Origin: Rhodospirillales bacterium
GTDB taxonomy: Bacteria > Pseudomonadota > Alphaproteobacteria > UBA8366 > JADFVY01
Direction of reading: 5' to 3'
DNA: 41,876 nucleotides
NCBI GenBank assembly: GCA_020356105.1
Contig: CP070634.1
Location: 3,408,360-3,450,235 of the forward strand
In this document: positions 32,606 through 41,876 of the stretch, piece after piece
How positions within the stretch are numbered: position 1 is the first letter of the stretch
How the letters are laid out: the number at the start of each line of letters is the position of its first letter
The notes under the pieces: generated by a model
Seen by the model: the letters and a program-made list of their open reading frames with translations, nothing else
What the model was told of the DNA's origin: nothing
Database searches by the model: none
Translations under genes and position numbers: made by a program

Positions 32606-34969
32606 CTATTCCCGGGTCTTCAAGACCGCGACGAGGTCCAAGCTGTCAATGCGCCGACGCACGATCAGCCCGCTGATGGTAGCGGATGCCAACACCACGA
32701 GGGCCGCAAAACCGTAGGTCTCTCGCGAAACCGCCAGCGGGATGCGGAAGAGTTCGGTCTCGAAACTCAGCGCCATCGACCAAGCCAGACCGTAGCCAAT
32801 CAGAAATCCCGGCGCCAATGATGCAAGTGCGAGCAATGCGAATTCTCCCAGCAGGATGGCGGAGACCTCGCCCCTGGTGAAGCCGAGCACGCGCAGGCTC
32901 GCCAACTCCCGCCCGCGTTCGGAAAGCGAGATCCGGGCGCTGTTGTAGACCACGCCGAACGCAATCAGACCGGCGAACATGACGTTGAACGTGGTCATCA
33001 GCAGCATGTTCTCGGCCAAGGTTTCGCGAAAACTCTCCACCGCCGCCGTCTCGATCGTAACGCCAGCGACAGCCGGTGTGTTCTTCAGCGCGTCGTAAAG
33101 CGCCGTCTCGAGACGTGAATCTGTCTGCAGATAGGCGAGCGATATTACCGGCGGCTCCGCCATGAACCGATTTAGCGCGGCGATATCCATATAAGCGGAT
33201 GTCCCGAGAAATTCCTCGACCACGGCGGACACCGGGAGCCGGGCGACCGGGCGGCGACCCTCCATCGCATGGACTTCCAGCCGGTCCCCGCGGCCGACGT
33301 CGAGCACCTCGGCGAGCTTTGCTGACAGGACCAGCCCGGACGGCGGCATCGAGACAGGATTGAGATCGTGGTCGATCAGCCGGCCCAGGTCGCTTTCCGC
33401 CGTGAGCCCGATCAGCGCGGTGCGGCGGGAGCGATGCCCGTTGCGCATGCGCACGGCAACCGCGCGCACCGGCTCGACCCGCATGACGCCGGGCATTCGG
33501 GCCAACTCGCGAACGATCCCGATGGGCTTCGTCTCGGCCAGCGCGACGGTCAGGTCTTGGCGATGAATGCGGTTGAACTGCACGTCGATGATAACCTCGA
33601 TCGAATCCATCATGAACATCGAGCTGATCAGGATCGCGGCCGACATGGCGATGCCGACGGTCGTCAACCCGGCGCGCAGGGGGCGTCGCATGATATGACG
33701 CAGGATCATCCGGGCGGCCTGCGTCAGGTAAGTATCAAGCCCAAGCCGCTCGACCAGCGTCTTCCGGTAGACGGGCGGCGGCGCTGGTTGCATCGCCACG
33801 GCCGGCGGCAGCATGGCGGCTCGGCGCACGGCGCTCAGCGTGCCGGCCAGACCGGCGCCGATGCTGATCAGCGCAGCGACCGCGAAGGTCCGCGGTTCGA
33901 TCCGGAAATATAGGATCGGGAACCGGAAGAACTCGGCGTAAAGCTCGGTCAGGCCGCGGCCCAGCCAGCCGCCGCCGGCGAAGCCCAGCAGAACCCCGAC
34001 GGTCACGATCGCGAGCATGAGCTTGGTGTAGTGCCAGGCCACGGCCCGCCCGGAGTAGCCGAATGCCTTGAGGAGGCCGATCTGCTCGCGCTCGGTCGCG
34101 ACCAGGCGCGATACGACGATATTCAGGAGAAACGCCGCAACCCCCAGGAAGATCAGGGGAGCCACCGTGCCCATCGATTCCAGCTGCTTGAGTTCGTTGG
34201 AAATGTACCAGTGGGACGTCTGGTCGTCTCGCCCGTAGGCCCCCACCCCACCATACGGCTCGAGCAGCCGGTCCAGGTCGTCGATCACCTGCTGCTCCTG
34301 CGCGCCGCGCATCAGCGTCAGAGAGACCGCGTTGAACGAGTCCTCCAGATCATACGCGGCGGCCAGCGCTTCGCGGCCGATCCAGATGATCCCGAAGAGC
34401 CGGTCGTCCGGCATGATGGCACCGGGCCCCAGCGCATAGATGTGCTCGGGCGAGAGCGCCACGCCGACGACGTCCAGCCGGCGCTTGCGACCGTTGATCA
34501 CCGCATGCAGGTAGCCGCCGGGGAGCAACCCGTGCGCCTGCGAGAACGCCTCGTTGAGGACAACCTCCGCGGTGCGGCCGGGTTCGACGCTCCGCCCTAT
34601 TCGCATATGCAGCTTGTTTAAATCTGGTGCGTGCCGCTCCGGGATCGAGATCAGGAGCCCGCGCGCCGGTTCCGCCATCCCGGCGATATCGAGCATCACG
34701 TTCGATACGATTCGCGTCTCCACGCGGGCGACGCCCGGAATGGCGGCGATCCGGCGCGCCAGCCGGTCGGGCGCGCGCTTGACCGTGGCGAAGACCTGCG
34801 CGAACCGGTAGCGCTCGTAATAGGCGGCCCTGGATTCGTCGAGCGAGCGCAAGGTTCCCAGCGACATCACGTACATCGCAACGCCGCAGCCGATCACCAG
34901 CGCGATGGCCAGCGCCTGCAGCCAGATTCGGCGGAGATCGCGGCGGAGCTTCCGGTCGAGCGCGCGCAT
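32606..34969 (-). CDS. FtsX-like ABC exporter permease
   Basis: The 787-residue protein has two FtsX-type units. There is a first helix (about residues 17-37), a periplasmic domain, three helices ending near 395, then a second helix (about 440-460), another periplasmic domain and three more helices. [18 protein letters not shown] and [17 protein letters not shown] are the two conserved FtsX segments. It is longer than MacB because both halves are in one chain. It works with the ATPase gene four bases upstream and the adaptor downstream. The substrate is unknown (lipids, glycolipids or hydrophobic compounds in related systems). Confidence 0.88.
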   Translation of the reverse strand: MRALDRKLRRDLRRIWLQALAIALVIGCGVAMYVMSLGTLRSLDESRAAYYERYRFAQVFATVKRAPDRLARRIAAIPGVARVETRIVSNVMLDIAGMAEPARGLLISIPERHAPDLNKLHMRIGRSVEPGRTAEVVLNEAFSQAHGLLPGGYLHAVINGRKRRLDVVGVALSPEHIYALGPGAIMPDDRLFGIIWIGREALAAAYDLEDSFNAVSLTLMRGAQEQQVIDDLDRLLEPYGGVGAYGRDDQTSHWYISNELKQLESMGTVAPLIFLGVAAFLLNIVVSRLVATEREQIGLLKAFGYSGRAVAWHYTKLMLAIVTVGVLLGFAGGGWLGRGLTELYAEFFRFPILYFRIEPRTFAVAALISIGAGLAGTLSAVRRAAMLPPAVAMQPAPPPVYRKTLVERLGLDTYLTQAARMILRHIMRRPLRAGLTTVGIAMSAAILISSMFMMDSIEVIIDVQFNRIHRQDLTVALAETKPIGIVRELARMPGVMRVEPVRAVAVRMRNGHRSRRTALIGLTAESDLGRLIDHDLNPVSMPPSGLVLSAKLAEVLDVGRGDRLEVHAMEGRRPVARLPVSAVVEEFLGTSAYMDIAALNRFMAEPPVISLAYLQTDSRLETALYDALKNTPAVAGVTIETAAVESFRETLAENMLLMTTFNVMFAGLIAFGVVYNSARISLSERGRELASLRVLGFTRGEVSAILLGEFALLALASLAPGFLIGYGLAWSMALSFETELFRIPLAVSRETYGFAALVVLASATISGLIVRRRIDSLDLVAVLKTRE

Positions 34970-34973
34970 CGCG

Positions 34974-35729
<756 letters not shown>

Positions 35730-35898
35730 CACCTGCCCATCCTCGCGCCTTGTTACCGCATCTCAGGCGTCCTCGCCTTGCGCTAGCGCAATCCGCCGCC
35801 AGCCGGCCCGCACACGGCATTCGCGGCGGCCGATCGGCGACATTCGAGCACATACTATGCGCCATGGGACACAATGCCGCAGCGCAAGCGGATACAAA

Positions 35899-35920
35899 TT
35901 ATACACCATTTTTGGTATAA
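35899..35920 (+). promoter_or_regulatory. AT-rich dyad before LuxR-type regulator
   Basis: TTATACACCATTTTTGGTATAA contains the imperfect arms TTATA-CA-CCA and TGG-TATAA. It lies in a 316-base divergent region that is otherwise very GC-rich, 125 bases before the regulator start. It could hold -10 elements in either direction or be an operator. Confidence 0.4.
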
Positions 35921-36045
35921 AATTTGGAGGTGGTCGCCAAGCCACCGCCACATCCGGGTGGGGACCGGGCCGCCGCGCCGGGGCGCTCCGTCCTGGCCGC
36001 AAACGCGGAGATCTCCACCCCCTCCCAGCGGAGGTCCGACCTGCG

Positions 36046-36726
36046 ATGAAGATCCTTATCGTCGACGAACACGCGCTGTTTCGCCAGGGTGTCGCGATCC
36101 TGCTGCGCGATCTCTATCCCGGCGCCGCAATCCTCGAGGCCGCCGGCGCACCCGAGGCCCTCGTCGCCGCGCGCCTCAACAAGGACATCCGGCTGGTCCT
36201 GGGCGATCTAAGGGCGGACGCCACGCCCGACTTCCAGGCCCTCAAGCGCCTGGTCAAGGCGCTGCCCGGCGCGGCCGTCGCGATCCTCTCGGAATCGGAC
36301 GCCGCGGGCGATATCGCGCGCGCCTACCGGGCCGGGGCCCGCGGCTACATCCTGAAATCGTCGAGCTCGGCGACCCTTCGGCACGCCCTGCCGCTGATGC
36401 TGGCCGGCGAGATCTACATCCCGTCGAGCGCGGTCACGATGCTCACCGATGCCGCCGTCGCAAGGCCCGCCCGGCCCGCCGGGGCGGGCGCGCGACCGTC
36501 GCTGACGCCGCGCCAGCACGAGATCCTACTGCTGATGGCGCGGGGGCTGCAGAACCGGGACATCGCCGCCGAGTTGGGCATGCTCGAGGGCACCGTCAAG
36601 GTGCACGTCAAGAGCATATTGAGCCGGCTGGGCGTCAACAATCGGACCCAGGCCGTGGTGGCCGGGCTGCGACGCGGCCTAGTGCCCGCCAGCCTCGTCC
36701 TGCCGGAGCCGGAGGTCAGCGACTAG
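36046..36726 (+). CDS. LuxR/NarL-type response regulator (orphan)
   Basis: The 226-residue protein starts at ATG 36046 behind GGAGGTCCGACC. The receiver part has D7, phosphoacceptor D54 (R-L-V-L-G-D-L), S82-E-S-D and K104 (G-Y-I-L-K-S-S). The DNA-binding half (about 150-212) reads L-T-P-R-Q-H-E-I-L-L-L-M-A-R-G, N-R-D-I-A-A-E-L-G and G-T-V-K-V-H-V-K-S-I-L. No histidine kinase is nearby. It is divergent from the ABC exporter operon, so it may control it; it could also control the dehydrogenase and transporter downstream, which are convergent with it. Confidence 0.9.
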   Translation: MKILIVDEHALFRQGVAILLRDLYPGAAILEAAGAPEALVAARLNKDIRLVLGDLRADATPDFQALKRLVKALPGAAVAILSESDAAGDIARAYRAGARGYILKSSSSATLRHALPLMLAGEIYIPSSAVTMLTDAAVARPARPAGAGARPSLTPRQHEILLLMARGLQNRDIAAELGMLEGTVKVHVKSILSRLGVNNRTQAVVAGLRRGLVPASLVLPEPEVSD

Positions 36727-36742
36727 CCGCCGCGCGGCCCTG

Positions 36743-37987
36743 TCACCGCCCTTTCGGGATCGCGGCCGGTTCGCCGGCCGGCGCGCGCACGAGCCGGAGC
36801 AGCGCCAGCGGCCCGGCCAGCGTCAGCACGGCGATCGCCGCGAAGCCGGCGCCCCAGGACGAGACGGTCTCGCCGCCGCCGGACAGGTCGAGCACGACGC
36901 CGAGCAGCAGCGGGCCGACGGCGCCGCCGCCGAAGCCGAGGCAGGAATGTAGCGCCATCGTCGCGCCGCGCGCGCCCTCATCGGCGGCGCCGATCGTGCC
37001 GGCAGTCAGCGCCGAGGAATCCATCGCGATCAGGGTGCCGTAGACGAGGCAGAACAGCGTCGCCGCCGGGAACGAAATCGCCGGCGAGATGCCGGTCAGC
37101 ATCGCCGCCAGCGCCGTTGCCAGCATCACCGCCAGCACGACCCGCCGCCGGCCGTAGCGAATCGCCAGCTCGTTGCCGATGATGCTGGACGGCAGCGCGA
37201 CCAGGCTGACGACGGCGCTGATCAGCGGGATGTCCCAGCCCGCGGCGGTCACCGGGTGGAGGGCGGCCGTGAAGGTGAGGAAGGCGACGACCCAGGACAG
37301 GAAGACGAACAGCTCGCCGGTGTGCAGCGTGTAGGCGAAGATGTATCCCATCGCCCGCCGGTTGGCGAAGACGGGCCGGAAATCCGGCACCCGGAACCAG
37401 TCGCGCAGGCGCGACGAATCCTGGGCCGGCCGCAGCACCGTCGAAGCGATGGCAAGCCCGACCAGCGGCCCGACGCACATCGCACCGAACGCCCAGCGCC
37501 AGCCATACGCCGCGGCGATCGCGCCGGACAGCCAGAACGAGGCGCCCACGCCGAGCGCGTAGCTCGCCGTGTAGAAGGAGACGGCGCGCGATGGATGGGT
37601 CCCCCGGTAGCGGTCGAGCAGCGCCTTCAAGCCCGGCATGTAGCAGCCGGCGAAGCCGAGACCGCCGAGGATTCGGAAGATCGCGGCCGACCAGAAGCCC
37701 GTAGCGAGGGCGAGGCCGACCAGGGACAGGGTGCTGGCGAGGAAGCCTAGGAGCACGATCCGCCGCGCGTCGATCCGGTCGGTGCCGCCGACCAGGAACG
37801 GCACGCCGGCGACGTAGCCCGCGAAGAACACGCCGTTGAGGAAGCCGGCCTCGGTCTTGCTCAGCCCCCATTCGGAGATCAGCGTCGGGGTGACGGCACC
37901 GAAGGTCGAGAAGCCGAGCAAGCTGGCCGCCATCGCCAGGCACATGGCGAGGACCAGCATGACGCCGTGCGGCCCGCGCGGCGGCAC
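36743..37987 (-). CDS. MFS transporter
   Basis: The protein has 414 residues from GTG 37987 (an ATG lies nine codons later at 37960) and twelve hydrophobic helices. It has the MFS features G-F-L-N-G-V-F-F-A-G-Y near the first loop, with D-R-I-D-A-R-R before helix 3, and R-Y-G-R-R-R at the middle loop. It starts four bases after the alcohol dehydrogenase stop, so the two are co-transcribed and the transporter may handle the substrate or product of that enzyme. The nature of the compound is unknown. It ends 16 bases from the convergent regulator. Confidence 0.85.
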   Translation of the reverse strand: MPPRGPHGVMLVLAMCLAMAASLLGFSTFGAVTPTLISEWGLSKTEAGFLNGVFFAGYVAGVPFLVGGTDRIDARRIVLLGFLASTLSLVGLALATGFWSAAIFRILGGLGFAGCYMPGLKALLDRYRGTHPSRAVSFYTASYALGVGASFWLSGAIAAAYGWRWAFGAMCVGPLVGLAIASTVLRPAQDSSRLRDWFRVPDFRPVFANRRAMGYIFAYTLHTGELFVFLSWVVAFLTFTAALHPVTAAGWDIPLISAVVSLVALPSSIIGNELAIRYGRRRVVLAVMLATALAAMLTGISPAISFPAATLFCLVYGTLIAMDSSALTAGTIGAADEGARGATMALHSCLGFGGGAVGPLLLGVVLDLSGGGETVSSWGAGFAAIAVLTLAGPLALLRLVRAPAGEPAAIPKGR

Positions 37988-37991
37988 CGGC

Positions 37992-39119
37992 CTAGGTCAT
38001 CGCCATGGCGAACAGCTCGCGGTAGGCGGCCGCGTCGACCGGGCGCGGATTGCTGGCCGAGGAATGGTCCGCCACCGCGCCTTCGACCATGCGCGGGATG
38101 ACCGCGTCGGTCACCCCCATCTCGCGCAAATTGGTTGGCAGGCCGAACCTCTGGTTCAGGGCCTCGATCGCGGCGGCGAGCTCGGCATCGGCGGGCAGGT
38201 CCATCGCCGCGGCGAGCCGCGCGTAACGGTCGCCGACATGGCCGGCGTTGAAGCGCAGCACGGCGGGCAGGATCACCGCATTCAGGGTGCCGTGATGTAG
38301 CACCGGATCCGACAGCCCGCCGAGCGGATGCGACATCGCGTGGACCGCGCCCAGGCCCTTCTGGAAGGTCAGCCCGCCCTGCAGCGAGGCCATCATCATG
38401 GGCCAGCGCGCCTCTCGATCCGACCCGTCCGCGACCGCGGTCTCGATCCATCGCGCGGCGCGCGCCGCGCCGTCCAGCGCGATCGCGTCGGCCGGCACGT
38501 TGTCGCGCGGCGACAGGAAGGTCTCGATGCAATGCGTCAGGGCATCCATGCCGGTCGCGGCGGTCAGCCCGGCCGGCAGGCCCAGCGTCAGCTCCGGATC
38601 GCAGATCGCGACGTTCGGGATCATGTGCGGCGCGATGAAGCCGAGCTTGCGCCCGTCGCGCAGCGTGATCAGCGCCCCCCGCCCGACCTCGCTGCCGGTG
38701 CCGGCGGTCGTCGGGATCGCGGCGAGCGGCGCCACGGCCGGGGTGATCCGGGCCATCCCGCCGAGGATGACCGCGTACTGCTCGAGCGGTGCATCATGGG
38801 TCGCCAGCAGGGCGACGCCCTTGGCAAGATCGATCGGCGATCCGCCGCCGAGCGCCACCAGCCCGTCGCAACCGGCGTCTCGGTAGACGGCAAGGGCGGC
38901 CTCGACCGCGTCCTCGGTCGGGTTCGGCGGCGTATCGTCGAAGACCGGGGTGGCGCTCGGCAGCAGGGCCTTGACGCGCGCAACGAGGCCGGCCGCGGCA
39001 ACGCCCCGGTCCGATACGATCAGCGGCCGGGAGACCCCGAGCGCGTGCAGCTCGTCGGGCAGCAGCGCGAGCGCACCGAAGTCGAACTGGATCTTGGTGA
39101 GGTAGTTGATCAGCGCCAT
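37992..39119 (-). CDS. Iron-containing alcohol dehydrogenase
   Basis: The 375-residue protein has the group III (iron-dependent) alcohol dehydrogenase pattern: G-L-V-A-L-G-G-G-S-P-I-D-L-A-K (NAD binding, about 87-100), I-P-T-T-A-G-T-G-S-E-V (135-145), and metal ligands D192 and H196 (G-M-D-A-L-T-H), H260 (V-H-A-M-S-H-P-L-G-G) and H275 or H276. Spacing of the ligands agrees with FucO-type enzymes. The substrate is unknown; 4-hydroxybutyrate and other short alcohols occur in this family. The ATG follows GAGG. It is the first gene of a pair with the MFS transporter. Confidence 0.88.
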   Translation of the reverse strand: MALINYLTKIQFDFGALALLPDELHALGVSRPLIVSDRGVAAAGLVARVKALLPSATPVFDDTPPNPTEDAVEAALAVYRDAGCDGLVALGGGSPIDLAKGVALLATHDAPLEQYAVILGGMARITPAVAPLAAIPTTAGTGSEVGRGALITLRDGRKLGFIAPHMIPNVAICDPELTLGLPAGLTAATGMDALTHCIETFLSPRDNVPADAIALDGAARAARWIETAVADGSDREARWPMMMASLQGGLTFQKGLGAVHAMSHPLGGLSDPVLHHGTLNAVILPAVLRFNAGHVGDRYARLAAAMDLPADAELAAAIEALNQRFGLPTNLREMGVTDAVIPRMVEGAVADHSSASNPRPVDAAAYRELFAMAMT

Positions 39120-39284
39120 TGCGGACAGCCTCCGTCTCGACGTCAGGGAAGCGATGTCCGCTGCTTAGCACAGCGGCGGTGGAATTTCGAATGGCGTGTT
39201 CAGCAGGGCGCGGCCGGCCCGGCGCATCCAGCTTACATGCCGGCCGCGCGCCGGCGCGGCGCGGGCAGCAGGCGAGACGGGGGC

Positions 39285-39518
39285 CTAGCGACTGGCCGCG
39301 GTGGTAATGGTCTGCGCCGCGTTTCCGGTGACCGGCGGTCGGTTCGGTTCGGTCTGCGCCGCCTGGGCGCCAAGGTACAACATCGCAAAAACAAAGAGCA
39401 GGGTGATCTGAACCGCGCGCAACGCTTCCTCCAATTGATCGCCGCCGATTGTCGGGGCGCTATCCATGCCGCCGAATGACGGCACTTCCATGGCATTCCG
39501 GTGAACAACCATGGGCAT
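39285..39518 (-). CDS. Small one-helix hypothetical protein
   Basis: This 77-residue frame has one clear membrane helix (V-Q-I-T-L-L-F-V-F-A-M-L-Y-L-G-A) between a polar N-terminus (about 36 residues) and a short T/N/P-rich tail. I do not recognise it. Several ATGs are possible (39518, 39512, 39491), none with a good ribosome-binding site. It lies alone between the alcohol dehydrogenase and rhodanese genes, so it may be a chance frame. Confidence 0.38.
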   Translation of the reverse strand: MPMVVHRNAMEVPSFGGMDSAPTIGGDQLEEALRAVQITLLFVFAMLYLGAQAAQTEPNRPPVTGNAAQTITTAASR

Positions 39519-39600
39519 TTAGCCACGCCGTCGCTTAACATTCGATTAAACGGCCCGCAAGTCGCGCCCGGCGGCAGCGATGCCGTCCGGACGGATCATC

Positions 39601-40005
39601 CTAGGCCGCGGCGCAGGGCAGCAGCCCCGCAGGCGCGCCGGTCGCCGATTGCGGCAGCGGCGCCCCGAAGATCGTATCGAAGCCCGCCTCGTCCCAGGCC
39701 AGCATGCCGCCGCGCAGATGGGTTGCCGTCGCGTGGCCGGAGGCCAGCAGGATGCCGGCGGCCTGGGCCGACCGGCGGCCCACGGCGCAGGTCAGCACCA
39801 GGCGGCGCCCGTCCATCTCGGGAAGCTTGCGCACATCGAACCGCGACAGCGGCAGGTTGATCGCGCCCGGGATCCGATCCTCGACGAACTCCTGCTCCTC
39901 GCGCACATCGACCAGCACCGCCCTGTCCGCGGCGAGCCAGCGGCACAGCGTTGCCGGATCGATCTCGATGAGCGTCTTTTCCGTCCAGCTTGCCGCGTTG
40001 GTCAT
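39601..40005 (-). CDS. Single-domain rhodanese (second)
   Basis: From ATG 40005 behind GCGGAGATC the protein has 134 residues. V-L-V-D-V-R-E-E-Q-E-F, H/R-I-P-G-A-I-N-L-P-L-S and the active loop T-C-A-V-G-R-R with the persulfide cysteine form the domain; L-R-G-G-M-L-A-W follows. A C-terminal tail of about 25 residues ends in P-C-A-A-A. An in-frame start at 40068 would lie in the AT-rich leader. Its similarity to the rhodanese at 7085 is only at the family level. The substrate is unknown. Confidence 0.83.
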   Translation of the reverse strand: MTNAASWTEKTLIEIDPATLCRWLAADRAVLVDVREEQEFVEDRIPGAINLPLSRFDVRKLPEMDGRRLVLTCAVGRRSAQAAGILLASGHATATHLRGGMLAWDEAGFDTIFGAPLPQSATGAPAGLLPCAAA

Positions 40006-40452
40006 GCGCCTGATCTCCGCACCGTTCACCCGATCGCGCCGGGATCGGGACCAATATGACGTCATCATCTGGGTATTTCAATATATAATGCGTCACATAA
40101 TTGTGAAAAATTCTTTATTACACTTTTTAATTTGTTGTTATAGACATCGCTTGACGGGCGCCGGCCTAATGCGCCCGGCGGAGCCCCGTCGCCGAACCAC
40201 CCCGCCGCCGGGGCGCGAGCATCTCTTAATACTTTGGTAGGGCTATCGCGTTATCATTCATATGCAAGACCCGTCATGACAAGCGGGCCGTGCAGGCAAG
40301 AAAGAGGCGGCCTCGGCCAACCAGGGGATGGAACGGCGCATGACAGCCGGACGGCGACATTCCGCATTCGACGTGACCTATGGGCTCGATCACCGCTTCC
40401 CGAAGAACTGCCCCGCCGGCACGCGAACCGGCACCGCTACGGGTGAGGATCG
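40006..40452. other. Intergenic region, divergent AT-rich promoters
   Basis: There is no convincing gene in these 447 bases. The part 40070-40150 is strongly AT-rich (it includes AATATATAATG and TTTTTAATTTG) and can serve as promoter toward the rhodanese on - and the chemotaxis receptor on +. An imperfect GC-rich hairpin lies at 40171-40181 with 40205-40216, and a second AT-rich patch follows at 40220-40265. Confidence 0.5.
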
Positions 40453-41876
40453 TTGACGCGCACGGATGACAAAGCGGAAGACGGCGATATGGCCCTACGC
40501 GGCGCGCGCGGCCGATTCAGCCTGTCGTCGATCATGTCGTTCTTCGGCGCCGGCTTCGTCGCGGTACTGCTGATGATTGCCGGGATCATCGGCTTCTATC
40601 TCGTGGGCATAAAGGACCAGGCCACGCGGACGACGACCGTCACCATTCCGCGAACCATCGAACAGAACCGACAGGCGCTCAACGCGGAACTGCTGGCGCG
40701 CTTTGCCGAGATCGCGCTCTATGCGGTCGACGAAGCGCGCCGCGACGACACGCGGCGACGCGCGGCGACGGTGGTGGCGGAGCTGGCGGATACGGCAGGC
40801 CCTGAGCTCCGCCCGTCCATCGAGGCAGCCGGACAGTCAATTCGGCAGGCGGCCGACGCGATGACCCGGGCCCATGCAATGGCGGCGGAAATCGACAAAC
40901 ACATCGAGGAATCCGACCGGCTGATCCGCGAAATCGACGGCAATGTCTTCTCGATCGTCGACGACACGTCGTATCGACTCGGCAACGCGGTGGACAGGCT
41001 GGTCGGGATCGTCAACAGTCCGGCCAGCTCCGACCACCACTCCTCCGATTTCAAGGGCGACCTCACCCGACTCGGGGACGATCTCGAGGACAGCCTCAAC
41101 ATCAACAGCGCGAGCCAGGCGTTTCTTGCCAATCTGCGCTCCGGCAAGAATCTGCTGCTCGGGGCGCTGAACCTCGAGGATCAGGCCGCCATTGCCCGAG
41201 AGGCGGAGCGGTTCGCCGGAATCGTGGCGGTGATCGAGCGCCAGATGGACCGCCTTCCCACGACCGGCGATTACGAATACCTGCCCCGGAGCGTGAAGAA
41301 TTTTGCCGCGCTCTCGGTCATCTTCGATCTCCACGCGCAGATCCTGCGCGAGCGGCGCATGGCGACGGTCGAGCACGACAACGCGCAGAAGCTGCTGGCC
41401 GAAATCCGCAACAGCCTGTCGGAGGGCGCGGCGGAAACAGCGATGTCCAGCACCCGCGCAATCGCCGGCAACGCCGCCGCGATCCAGCGGATCGGGCTGG
41501 CCATGCTCGCGATCGTGGCCGTTGTCACCCTGGTGATCGGCATGGTCCTCGTCAACATCGTGGTCAGGCCGGTGGCGCGGGCGGCGGCCACGCTCGATTC
41601 CCTGGGTCGGGGCGAGCTGGACGTGCGCCTTCCGACAGCGCCCTGGACGGAGTTTCTCGCCATCCGAAACTCGATCGGCAATTTCCGCGATGCCCTGATC
41701 GAACGCGAGACCATGCTGCACGAAAAGGAAGCCGAGCGTCGGGCCAAGGAGGAACGCGCGGAGCGGATCGCCGGGCTGAGCGGCGGCTTCGATGCCAAGG
41801 CCCGCGAGGTCTTGCAGACGGTCTCGTCGGCCGCCACCGAATTGCGGCAGACCGCTGAGAGCATGTCGGCGATCGC
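40453..41876 (+). CDS. Methyl-accepting chemotaxis protein (3' end missing)
   Basis: The frame runs from TTG 40453 (behind GTGAGGATCG; ATG 40489 is also possible) past the right edge, with 474 complete codons visible. A first membrane helix lies near residues 27-50 (S-I-M-S-F-F-G-A-G-F-V-A-V-L-L-M-I). About 290 helical residues with many R, E and A form the sensor part. The second helix (L-A-I-V-A-V-V-T-L-V-I-G-M-V-L, about 349-363) is followed by a HAMP domain and, at the edge, the start of the signalling coiled coil (V-S-S-A-A-T-E-L-R-Q-T-A-E-S-M-S). The ligand is unknown. The missing part lies to the right. Confidence 0.87.
   Translation, partial: MTRTDDKAEDGDMALRGARGRFSLSSIMSFFGAGFVAVLLMIAGIIGFYLVGIKDQATRTTTVTIPRTIEQNRQALNAELLARFAEIALYAVDEARRDDTRRRAATVVAELADTAGPELRPSIEAAGQSIRQAADAMTRAHAMAAEIDKHIEESDRLIREIDGNVFSIVDDTSYRLGNAVDRLVGIVNSPASSDHHSSDFKGDLTRLGDDLEDSLNINSASQAFLANLRSGKNLLLGALNLEDQAAIAREAERFAGIVAVIERQMDRLPTTGDYEYLPRSVKNFAALSVIFDLHAQILRERRMATVEHDNAQKLLAEIRNSLSEGAAETAMSSTRAIAGNAAAIQRIGLAMLAIVAVVTLVIGMVLVNIVVRPVARAAATLDSLGRGELDVRLPTAPWTEFLAIRNSIGNFRDALIERETMLHEKEAERRAKEERAERIAGLSGGFDAKAREVLQTVSSAATELRQTAESMSAI

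Noticed and set aside
40234..40446. 70-codon frame before the chemotaxis receptor gene
   Set aside because: No ribosome-binding site, no hydrophobic or domain pattern, and it lies in the promoter region.

Overview
The window is a GC-rich stretch of an alphaproteobacterial chromosome. DivK with its signature start, an EipB (DUF1849) envelope protein with two far-apart cysteines, a DNA polymerase IV with an N-terminal CxxC/CxxC zinc ribbon, a TIGR02186 protein and a SoeABC-type sulfite dehydrogenase all point that way. A member of, or relative of, the Rhodospirillales is my inference; no rRNA or tRNA is present to place it. The last gene runs off the right edge, and the first has lost its 5' end.

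Left part (1-7.5 kb, + strand): a TIGR02186 membrane-anchored protein, a single-chain antitoxin/RelE-type toxin fusion, a flavin reductase-like protein, then soeA-soeB-soeC (molybdopterin, four-cluster Fe-S and NrfD/DmsC-like anchor subunits) and a small rhodanese. Together they suggest cytoplasmic sulfite and sulfane-sulfur handling. From 7.5 to 11.8 kb (- strand) come a TfoX-N protein, a nitroreductase, a rhomboid protease, a decayed SPFH/stomatin remnant, an AbrB-type membrane protein and a D-2-hydroxyacid dehydrogenase. eipB follows on +, then dinB and a ROK kinase on -, and divK on +.

Centre (15.5-23.9 kb): the most unusual segment. Two cassettes lie in tandem on +. Each has a small protein sharing an R-R-x-A-L-A-R-L-G-L then Y-x-A-P-x-L-L motif, followed by a protein that fuses an HPr-kinase-like P-loop domain to a C-terminal PqqD-like (RRE-type) domain. 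The first small protein carries a Ser/Thr/Asp/Gly-only tail with 18-bp tandem repeats. The second is short and possibly decayed. The two kinases have lost different active-site positions. This looks like a peptide-recognition and phosphorylation system whose substrate is encoded next door. RtcB and archease (RNA ligation) lie convergent to it, followed by a GT4 glycosyltransferase and a divergent alpha/beta hydrolase separated by two perfect dyads.

Right part: a glycerate 2-kinase on +, then a compact - strand operon (binding protein, two permeases, ATPase, aguA, aguB) that probably imports agmatine or a related polyamine and converts it to putrescine. Next is a three-gene ABC export system (LolD/MacB-like ATPase, 787-residue FtsX-type permease, HlyD-type adaptor), a divergent orphan LuxR-type response regulator, an iron-dependent alcohol dehydrogenase with an MFS transporter, a one-helix small protein, a second rhodanese, and the 5' part of a methyl-accepting chemotaxis protein.

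No insertion sequences, CRISPR arrays, tRNA or rRNA genes were seen. Start codons were chosen from ribosome-binding sites, gene overlaps and family lengths; where these disagree the entry says so.
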